Shown piece by piece: positions 21,926-30,853 of a stretch of 39,063 nucleotides of DNA; within the stretch, counting starts at the first letter, position 1; every line of letters starts with the position of its first letter. Source of the DNA: Mnemiopsis leidyi (lineage: Eukaryota > Ctenophora > Tentaculata > Lobata > Bolinopsidae); assembly GCA_000226015.1 (NCBI GenBank), contig JH154634.1:18948-58010 (forward strand), in the 5' to 3' direction. The notes under the pieces are model-generated. The model had not been told where the DNA came from. It searched no databases and was given only the letters and a program-made list of their open reading frames with translations. A program made the position numbers and the translations under genes.

Positions 21926-24900
21926 ATGTCTCTCAAACGAAAGTCCCCGGAGTCAGACCGTCCCCTCCGTGAAGGAGAGTGGATGTGTGCTTCCTGCAAC
22001 GCCAAGAACTACAGCGCCAGGATCACCTGTTACAAGTGTCCCATGACAAAACGAGAATCCGAGGTGAGGGTTAAGGGAAAAGCAGCACTTGACTGGGAGT
22101 GTTATAAGTGCAAAACAAACAACTTCTCCTTCCGGAACACCTGCTTCAAGTGTCTGATCAGCAAGCAGGAGTCGGATCACATCAAGGCGGACAGGGAGGG
22201 TGTGCCGTGGTGCTGCAGGTTTTGTAACCTAGAGAACTTTCCTCACAGGAGAGAGTGTTTCAAGTGCAAGCGGTTCAGGGAGGACGCAGATGTGATTCCA
22301 CCTCGCCGGATGATGAGTCCACCAAGAAGGGGAATGAGCCCTCCGAGGAGAGGTAGTCCACCCCCCATGATGGGATATCCCAGAGACCGGTGGGATCGAT
22401 CGCGATCGCCCCCCTCGACCGGGGATGTATCCGCGAGGACGCAGCCCAATCCGAGGACGCAGCCCCATGAGGGGACCCTCACCACCCAGAATGATGCCAG
22501 GCAGGTCCCGTTCTCCACCAGTAGGTAGGAGACTGCTACCTTCACCTCCACGCCGGGCAGTGTCTCCTCTTAACAAGGCAGTTCCTATGGAGACAGGGGG
22601 AGAGTGGAGGTGCCAGCTGTGCGACACCGGGAACGTCTTGCAGAGGAGTGACTGTTATAAGTGTACCACACCTAGAGGGGAAGGTGGTGCTGGTCCTGGA
22701 CCAGTTCAGGGTTCTGTACACTCGAGAATTGGATCCGTTGTCAAACCTAAATCAGACAGGAAATTGAAGAAGGGTCAGTGGATTTGCACTGCGTGTGATG
22801 TTGTCTGCTTTGCGAATCGACAGGAATGTTTCAAGTGCAAAGCTGCTAAGGATACTGTCGCCCGAAGTGAGGACCTCCACTTATCCATAACTATTGATAA
22901 CATCCCAAAAGAAAAACCGAAGGTAGTTCTCAATCACAGTATGACAGCAGAGCCCGACACTCCTCCAGTAAAACGGGCCCGACCAAATGAAGGAGCTCCA
23001 AGTGTTTCCGCTAGAAATCAGTGGGGCGCTGACTGGACCTGCCGTTTTTGTATGGTCGATGTCTTCCCTAAGCGTGGTGATTGCTTTAAATGTGGGCGTC
23101 TGAGAGAGGATTGTGATGTGAGAGGGGATCCTCGTTCTTTACCACGATTTGAAATGCATGGTCCGGGCCCCAGGGACAGACTAAGTCCGGATCCTAGAGA
23201 CAGACCAGGTCCGGACCCTAGAGACAGACCAGGTCCGGATCCTAGAGACAGACTAGGTCCGGATCCTAGAGACAGACTAGGTCCGGATCCTAGGGACAGA
23301 CTAGGTCCAGGACCAGGTGACAGATACATTGCAGGACCTAGAGACAGATTTAGCCCCGGACCTAGAGACCGGTACCGTGAGGGTCCTGACCCCCGTGATA
23401 GGTACGGTGCCGGCCCTAGGGACGTACCGGGCGGTTCGGGACCTCCCCCTGGCTACACTTGCAGATGTGGCAACTTCAACCGCATGACAGAGCCAGACTG
23501 TGTAAGATGCGGCAGACCAAATGACCACCGATTGGACCCAAGGGAGCTCCGGTTGCGAGGAGGTAAGGACCTGGTAACCATGGTAACTCTCTGATTACCA
23601 TGGTAACTGTTACATGATACAGTAGCTGATACCAGTTCGGTGCTATTTCGTTTCCCTCGCGATATCTGCGAGATTGACGGTGTGCTTTCTACCCGTCTGT
23701 TAAGTAGTTAAGTCTTCATTTCCGTAGTTTGTCCCTGGAAGATCATTTCATGCTTACTCCTAGACAATGGTATTCATTAAGCGAGATTCGAGGATTGGAT
23801 CTCGTCAATATCACTTTAAAATTTTAGAATTTATATTCAAAATTCGATATATTTTTGTGATGAATTGCCTCCCCTTACCGACCCCGAGGGAGGCTTTTTA
23901 AAATAATACTCTCAGGTCCGAGCAGATCTCCCCCCAGATTCTACAGCAGCACTCCCCGTAACCGACCTCCTTCACCTCCACGCAGAGTGAACAACTCCGA
24001 CAATAAAGGTAGGGTAGTTTTATTCTCAACAATTTCAATTCTGGTTTGGCTGGCTGCAGTAACATTTCCATCCTCGGACCTTAGGTTCTTGAAACATTTT
24101 TAGTTGCAATTCATTGCCAAATCGCGATTCCTGAATTGTGAATTTAATTTAAAGTGCAATTTGAAATTTATTGGAATATGGCGAATTGATGCTGAATATT
24201 TTACGAAACCCAGATTCGCGAAAAATTTATTCGAAGTAGATTTTGTGTGACATAATCCCTGCTTTTTGCCGAAGGCATTTCAGCAATGGTTTAAAGTAGT
24301 CGGATATGATGGTAGGTGGGTGGCCAGGAGGCCAATAGTCCGCTACCACAAAAATTATAAGACTCAGCTGCAGCTGTTAACTAAAACGTTGGTATAGATT
24401 GTAGTCTGACGCTTTTTCTGAGCCGCCCAGTGGTTTTCAAAATGTAAGAGAAATTTTTGCTCTCTCGGTCCATTACGGCTTTTATGTGTTTCCAAACAGG
24501 TGTTGCATCCGAGAACGTGGCACTATAAAGTGGAAAATTGATAGAAAAATTTTGTAAATACTTTTATCTTATAGCAACGTTCAACCATGTGTTCTAAATT
24601 CCATTCGTCATTTGATATAGTCAACCTCGATCTCAGAATGACCGCAGCTGTAAAGTGCAAATGGTCTTAAGTTATGATGAATCTCTGATGATTATACTCG
24701 AGTTCCGACCTCAGTCTGTTAGTTCAGTAGGCAGTGCAGTCCTATTACTCTTTTATTGGATCTTACTGTAATGAAACTTGAACTTGTTGACTATTCCAAC
24801 AAGACACAGTCTTAATTCTATATTATTGGATCTTACTGTAATGAAACTTGAGCTTGTTGACTATTCCAACAAGACACAGTATAATCTCAAGACGGACGGT

Positions 24901-27900
24901 GAAAGATATGCGTGGATATCATTCAGTCTGTTTGTCATTCTATCTTCATTCATCGGGGACTCACTCATACTTATAGCCTCCATTAAGTACAAAGCCTTCA
25001 AAATAAACAAGTTGATCTTGGTAACAATACAACACATAGCCGTTTCAGATCTAAGTGTGACAATCACCACCGTGCTTCCCAGGACAGTCGCACTCATCTC
25101 CAACCACCAGATATACGGAAGTTTCCTCTGTAAAGTTCGCCCTTACTACGTGTACTACTTCAGTGCGGTAGGGGTCTATCTCATCTGCGCTGTGACAACT
25201 TGTAAAGTAGCAACTCTTCAATACCCGCTTCGTACCAGCACGCTCGGCTCTAAACACGTCCACAAAGTTTGCCTATCTATTTGGGTGCTGGCGTTGATTT
25301 TGCCGGCTGTTCTTCTAGTTGATGTCAACCATGAGCCACTGTTTGATTACCGGGTTTACACGTGTGAGTTGGCCTACAAAGCGGCCGTCTGGAAGTGGCT
25401 CCGACCGTTAACAGCCGCTGTGTCTACCGGTATACCCAGTGTGTTAGTCACAGCTTCCACGATACGCCTGCTAATCCTGTCAAAACAAGCAGCAGTTCGA
25501 AGGAATAAGAATGTCAATATGCAGGGTGTTATCACTATCATTCTTGTGGCGTGTATTTACCATGTGTCCCTCCTGCCCTACGCCATCTATAACATCGCTG
25601 AATCTAGAGTTGCCACTAAAACGAACTTCTTCCACGTCGAATACTACAGAATTTCGATTTGTTTTCTCTCGTTCAATCTCGTCAGCAACTTCTTCATCTA
25701 TAGCTTGACTATTGGGAGCTTTAGACAGTTTCTCAAAAGCCTGGTTCAACGGCACCACAGAACTGGAGCAATTCCTGTTCAAGTCAGGAACTGATACATA
25801 GATAAACTGATTTTATCAGTACAGAACTGGGTCAATTTCTGGTCGATTAGCGAATTAGGGAATTCATTCATAGGTTTATAAAGATAGACCTGACATGCAA
25901 ATACTCGATTAGATGAATTAAGCGCTGACTCTCTCACAACTTCCCTACCCTCTATCAGTACCTGCCTACCCTCTTTTATAACTGAAGCTATCACCTCCGG
26001 TCTCGTTACGGAGCAGAAAGTACTTAGAACGATAGAAGTATCTGTGTATATCTGTTTTACGGAATCCCTGTCAGTGGCAAGGCCCACTGTGTGGGACTGA
26101 GTCTGGACGAGAAAAATAAAAGTATATATATATAAATGCACTAAAACCTAGAAAACCGTGGGGCCTTAGGAGGGTCACCTAAAGAGGCCCTGACACTTTT
26201 CTAAACGAGCTAGCGGGATAAAACGGTAAAAATTGACAAAATATACATAACAATGATATAGGAATAAAGTGAAAATAAAAGTATTCTTTGGTATTTTATG
26301 ATGATGAAGCGCTAGCTGCGTTGTATCTTTCGATAGCTTTAGGTGGTTTGAGCTGCTCATGCTATTTAATTATGTGCTGTTAAGAATGATAAATGCTGAT
26401 ATCCACCCTTGTCAATAACTGCCGGTATTTTCGAATTTGGAACCTGAAAATTTGCTCTTTTCCGAAAATTTGTGTGTGTACTTTGCAACGAACTCGTTTA
26501 ACTTCGTATAACCTAACCAGTTTTACAGCTAACCAGTTTTACAGCTAAAATACAAATTTTAATTTTTATGCCAACATATGTATGCCTTTTGTATGAAAAT
26601 TTTCCCAAAACAGTCAGACAAGCGATGGATTTTTGTATTTCAATGTCATTTTTGGGAATCTGGCGGTCGTTAACCAATTGAAAAATCTTATGGCATCGCA
26701 GTTCTTGTTTTGATCTTTACTTTTATATTTTACCTCCAGATAAAAAATACGCCCCCGACTGGAATTGTAGCAATTGCAACTTCAGTAATTTCGCCAAACG
26801 AGCTAAATGTAAGCAGTGCTCCGCTAAAAAAGATGCTTCTGAGGTAGGCTTTCTGTCTTGAATTTTCTTGGGATAATTCCTGTCAGGTATAACTCGAAGT
26901 ACGCTTTATTTATGGTACATGATATGATCAGTAGACTTAATATAGTTTTTGATCATGCTGTAAAAAAGCTACTTCAGGACAAAACTGCTGAAACAGAAAA
27001 GACTCCAAAACCGAGCACTTCAGAACAGGCAGGAAATAATCTCTCCGAAGAGATGGACAAATACGTCGCCTTGTGGCACGAATGTGAGACCGACACCGAG
27101 AAGAAGCTTACTGAGGGCGAGGTGGATGGAAAGAAGATGATGAAGATGAAGAGGATTGCTAAGAGACATCTCACGAAGCAGACGAGGAAGGACCCGGAAA
27201 GTGAGGAAACCAAGAAAGCTCAGGAGAAATATGATTGTCTTTGTTCCTTGCATCAGAAGGTATCAAAATACATTTACATATTCTTAGCTCATATGACTTA
27301 TGAGCAACTGATTAAGGAATGAAGGGCGTTCTTCAACTTGAATAATCATTTCTCTTTTATGCTTTAGTTTTTAAACTTTTAAGGATCTCAAAAAACCAAA
27401 CTATTGCTTATCTACTTGAGACATGCTGAATATATATAGAATAAAGATGCGCACGCCGCTTTATAACATAAAGTGCGCATAGCGCTCGTTAGGTTTGAAT
27501 AATACACGAGCTGTACAGTGAGTGTATTATATTTCATTAATTCTTTTACAGTCGATCCGAGACGTGAAAGGAAGCGATCTTGACTGGAACTGTTCCAAAT
27601 GTGACGCATACAACTGGGCAAACCGGACTAAGTGTTTCAAGTGTGCCACAGAAAAACCTGATCTGGGGTGAGTGTTTGGAGCTGCCAACAGTTGGATTTA
27701 TTTAAGCAAATGTTAAGTTTAACGCTATGATTACTGACTTCGTTCCTAAGTGTGCGTCAGCTGTTAATTGAGAAGTGAATAAAAGAAAACAAGAATTATA
27801 AGTTATAGCCCCAAAAATGACCCTAAGAATTAGTTTACCGTTATCATAACATGATTTTAAAACTTACCATTAGTGAAACTGAAGAAGCGGCAGAAGGCGA

Positions 27901-28183
27901 ACCCAACACCGAAGATACTAATGAACAAAACCCTGAAAGTTCAAGTGTGGAAGTCCCTGAAGACTCGGCTAAAGACATCTCTGAGGAAACCGAAAAATAC
28001 ACAACAAAGACAGACGAGGATCGAGTGAAAATCGGTGATGAAGGAGAAGGGGGTAACGTTGAAATGGTTGATGCATCAGAGGGGGCCAACGAAAAATCCT
28101 CTCACAAAGATGAAGCCCGGGATGAGCTGATGACTCCCGAGAACTGTTCAGATAAAGATGTCAACTTTGGACAGGACTACTAG
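21926..28183 (+). CDS. Nine-finger RanBP2-type zinc-finger RS protein C, with a frameshift in exon 1
   Basis: Exons 21926-23562, 23916-24008, 26740-26843, 26978-27259, 27552-27667 and 27874-28183. All junction phases agree if one base of the C6 run at 22409-22414 is discounted; without that the frame ends at 22528. The intact product would be about 846 residues: fingers 1-3 (from about residues 18, 55, 92), an R/S/P-rich linker with SPPRRG repeats, fingers 4-6 (about 225, 283, 368), an 8-residue repeat G-P-D-P-R-D-R-L, C-x-C finger 7 (about 508), a short SPP-rich exon, fingers 8-9 with N-F-A-K-R and N-W-A-N-R, and a glutamate-rich tail. Fingers 5 and 6 lack the conserved Asn. It parallels gene E segment by segment. 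Intron 2 (2.7 kb) hosts a GPCR gene. Likely an RNA-binding or splicing factor; whether this copy is functional depends on the C6 run. Confidence 0.85.
22409..22414 (+). other. C6 homopolymer where the gene C reading frame shifts
   Basis: Upstream, frame one encodes fingers 1-3 and SRSPP. Downstream, the +1 frame encodes R-P-G-M-Y-P-R-G-R-S-P and six more fingers. Both sides are strongly coding and align with gene E, so one extra C (error, allele, mutation or programmed shift) is the simplest reading. Confidence 0.8.
23160..23330 (+). repeat. 24-bp coding tandem repeat in gene C
   Basis: Six to seven copies of GGTCCGGATCCTAGAGACAG plus a 4-base tail, encoding G-P-D-P-R-D-R-L/P, followed by looser G-P-R-D-R copies to about 23430. 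Charged, disordered spacer between fingers 6 and 7. Confidence 0.9.
23574..23607. promoter_or_regulatory. Tandem X-box-like palindromes in gene C intron 1
   Basis: GTAACCATGGTAAC (23574-23587) and ATTACCATGGTAAC (23594-23607), six bases apart, starting 12 bases after the exon 1 donor. Part of the dispersed family. Confidence 0.35.
24754..24880 (+). repeat. Tandem duplication spanning the GPCR start codon
   Basis: 57 bases (24754-24810) recur at 24824-24880 with one mismatch, offset 70 bases. The upstream copy carries its own ATG (24771) that opens a 14-codon frame ending in TAA at 24813-24815. Confidence 0.9.
24841..25794 (+). CDS. Divergent class A (rhodopsin-type) G-protein-coupled receptor, single exon
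   Basis: 317 residues from ATG 24841 with seven hydrophobic segments. TM1 has GDSLILIAS (Asp replacing the usual GN Asn), TM2 AVSDLSV with the conserved Asp, and a Cys at the start of TM3 (FLCKV) that can pair with the Cys in extracellular loop 2 (YTCEL). The TM3 end reads T-C-K-V in place of D-R-Y, followed by the conserved Y-P-L in loop 2. TM6 has S-L-L-P for CWxP, and TM7 ends S-N-F-F-I-Y, a variant of NPxxY. N-terminal N-K-T is a glycosylation site. The ligand is unknown. The gene lies inside intron 2 of gene C on the same strand. An in-frame extension upstream would need a TTG start, so ATG 24841 is preferred; the upstream duplicated ATG makes a short uORF. Confidence 0.88.
   Translation: MKLELVDYSNKTQYNLKTDGERYAWISFSLFVILSSFIGDSLILIASIKYKAFKINKLILVTIQHIAVSDLSVTITTVLPRTVALISNHQIYGSFLCKVRPYYVYYFSAVGVYLICAVTTCKVATLQYPLRTSTLGSKHVHKVCLSIWVLALILPAVLLVDVNHEPLFDYRVYTCELAYKAAVWKWLRPLTAAVSTGIPSVLVTASTIRLLILSKQAAVRRNKNVNMQGVITIILVACIYHVSLLPYAIYNIAESRVATKTNFFHVEYYRISICFLSFNLVSNFFIYSLTIGSFRQFLKSLVQRHHRTGAIPVQVRN
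25795..26739. other. GPCR 3' flank and remainder of gene C intron 2
   Basis: AT-rich, no supported coding exon. An AATAAA near 26116 could end the GPCR transcript. The stretch ends in the acceptor TTTTACCTCCAG of the next gene C exon. Confidence 0.4.
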
Positions 28184-28260
28184 ACTCAATCGCCCTATTC
28201 TAAGGGCGGTTCATTTTGGACAATTCTACTCGACTAAATTGCCTTATTCTTAGGGGCCGC
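28166..28260. repeat. 49-bp tandem duplication across the gene C stop codon
   Basis: TTTGGACAGGACTACTAGAC and the following bases recur, diverged, from 28215 as TTTGGACAATTCTACTCGAC. The first copy contains the TAG stop; the second is in the 3'UTR. Confidence 0.65.
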
Positions 28261-28359
28261 CTTTAATATATCCTCTTTCGGAGGTCATCATTAATGAATG
28301 CCCCCTTTTCGATAAAAAAATCGAATAGCGAAATGGCCCAGTATTTTTATTTTTTAATT

Positions 28360-28365
28360 AATAAA
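28360..28365 (+). terminator. AATAAA poly(A) signal of gene C
   Basis: AATAAA 177 bases after the gene C stop, in AT-rich sequence. Confidence 0.4.
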
Positions 28366-30853
28366 ATCATTATTTTATGCTATGCTATTGTCCGTTATTT
28401 GTTTTGCGTTTCATGAATAATTTTCTTGACGCTTGAGTGTTGACCATTGAAAACGTCTATTCGTTTTTAAAATGTTAGACGAATTCGCTCAAATAGACAG
28501 CAAATTTTTTGGCTTGTTTGATATTTAGATGTTGAAGTTTCAAGTGTTTCTGTCGGTGCCAATTTATTGCCCAAAAGTACTGTTGACTGTTAGACTTTTT
28601 AAGTTCCACCACAGTATACAAAATATCATATATTTTTCAAACTTTTTCCCATTTTTCTGGTATCCTGCTCAATTTTTCATTCTTAGCATAAGCAGCATCA
28701 TACGAAAAAAAAATAATTCCAACAAGCTAACTCTCAATTAATATCTACGACATCACTGATATGCGTGACAATTTAATTGTCAATTGGCTCCGCATGTATT
28801 AATTAAGTATTTACTTATAGAGGACTATGGTACAGCAACAGGTATGTTGTTCTTGATGTAGACAATGCACTCTTGACATATGGAATAGAGAAAAATAAAA
28901 CATACCAGGAGTGTCCTGATTACTCTCCCTATTGAATGCTGTGGTAGGTATACAATTTTAAATTCATTAGTGTTCATTGCCGAAAAACGTGACTTGTGTA
29001 TAATTAATGTTCATTAAAATACTACTGTCTTCTGACGGCTTGATTTTGTTGGCTCTATGAAAAGTTTATGAAGAAATCTTAAGCTCCCTCTGCAAGAAAT
29101 TTAACGTATTAAAGTAGGGTAGCTTTTATAAAATTTTAAGATGTTGTGCATCAGCCAGGAAGGCTTCACCCCTCAATCCGCTTTTCCCTGCCTTTATCAT
29201 TGTTTATATCATCTCATTTCAGGTTCCTCTTGTCAAATTGAAAGTACAGTGTACAAGATCTAGATTGTACATGAAATGTTTACACTGTACTCATACGATA
29301 CTGGAGCCCCTAAGCATGTAAGTTTCCTACTCTATTTTAAACTTTGATCTATTTTTTAGCTTTATCAGACTTATATGGACGATTATACGAAATATTGCAC
29401 ATTGTCTTGTTCTTTCAATGGATTCAATCATATAAAATCATAGCAATTCAATTTCTAGAACCATTAAAGAATCGTGAAAAGTTGATCATTCCGCATTTTT
29501 TTCTAAAAAGATTTCAATTGGGCAAGTCCTTGTTATAAGCTAACATGGTTTGTTATATACTTTTGTAAGGAGTTTCGAAGTGAAGATATGAAGAGGAAGA
29601 CAAGAGTTTGAAGGGTATCTGAAGAGAAGAGTCTCAAAGGACGAAGTTTACCTAAATGGTGTCTAAAAAAGTAGTCAGTGAGTTGAACTTGCTTTGGTAA
29701 GGCAAGTGGTTGGAGGACAGTTGGAAGAAAAAGTTTTCTTCTTAGGCACCGAGGTTTCTTATGTCATGTTGGTTGATCTTCTCGGCTAGGTGTCATTTAC
29801 TGCTGAATCAGTGGTATCAGGAATTTTCAATGAATGAACTTGTAAGGAAAAATTTGCAAAGCAAACTGGGTTGATTTAAATATTTGCATAATTTGATAAG
29901 TATTTTGTCAGAAGGTTGCAAATAAGGAATTGCACTCATTTTACATTTAGTATCAATCATTTTTATATTCATGGGTATGGCTGAAAAGTGCTCATTAATG
30001 TCTTGGTCGAAAATTTACATGTGGCTGCTTGAGCAATAGTTCAGAGAGCTTAATAGACAGAAAGGTTAGGCTCAATAAGACTCATTGCAGAGTGCCTAGG
30101 GGGCTGTTATACTGTGACAATATATTTGATTTCCGTTACAAAGTGGTGTGATACATTTGTATGCTCTGTAGATATTAAGATGTTACTATTTATAAATTTT
30201 CCTTTTATTCATAAAGTCTTTCCATAATGTAAAATGAATCTTCAATCAGTTTCTATTTAAAGGATGTTCTACAAAAAACAACGTGTCAGTTACATCAAGG
30301 TTAGAGGTAGGGTGTTCGATTCCTAGATCTGCCAATCCTAGAGGAATGTGCCAAGGGTATTCGCCTATGTAATCTTCTTTGGTCGACTTAGCCGAATGGC
30401 TGGGAAACCGTGATTGAGGGATAGATAAGGAGGGTCACCACTAAAAGACCAAGGATATTCTAGGTGCCCCTTCAGTACAACTGTAAAAAGCCTTGGTACA
30501 GACCTGTAACAAATACAATATGGTAATACAACCAATTTAAACATGTAAGAACAATAGTCAGAAAATGAATCCTTTTCGATTTATATTATATGCAACGCAT
30601 CTCAATGATCTCAAGAACCATCTTTTATTGTCTTGAAGATTTGTCTCTTACATAATACATAAGATAGTATTTAAGTTGTCTTTAAATGCGGCTTAAAATG
30701 CAGTATAAGTAGAGGGACTGTGAAAGCTGTTCATTCAGAAATGGTGCAAGATCCTTAACTTTTAAGGTTAAAATGTCCTCCATTGTTAGAGATTCGATGA
30801 ACATGTTATCATGTAAGGTACCCTAGTATGACCCGCTCTATATTCAGTAGGAT
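28366..30853. other. Gene-free 2.5 kb between genes C and E
   Basis: AT-rich, no credible exons. An 11-base inverted repeat (AGTACAGTGTA at 29243-29253 and its complement at 29281-29291) lies mid-way. Around 30296-30480 a B-box-like GTTCGATTCC and a mixed-composition block could be a decayed SINE, but no A box in proper spacing was found. The last bases (CTCTATATTCAG) form an acceptor six bases before the gene E ATG. Confidence 0.45.

Noticed and set aside
24778-24840. Upstream in-frame extension of the GPCR
   Set aside because: It would begin with TTG inside the tandem duplication; the conserved methionine at 24841 is the natural start.
26858-26977. N-terminal part of a 154-codon frame in the gene C region
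   Set aside because: Only 26978-27259 fits as an exon in phase with its neighbours; the upstream part is intron reading through to a chance ATG.
28529-29538. Small plus-strand frames of 64-70 codons
   Set aside because: AT-rich chance frames with hydrophobic bias and no homology or splice support.
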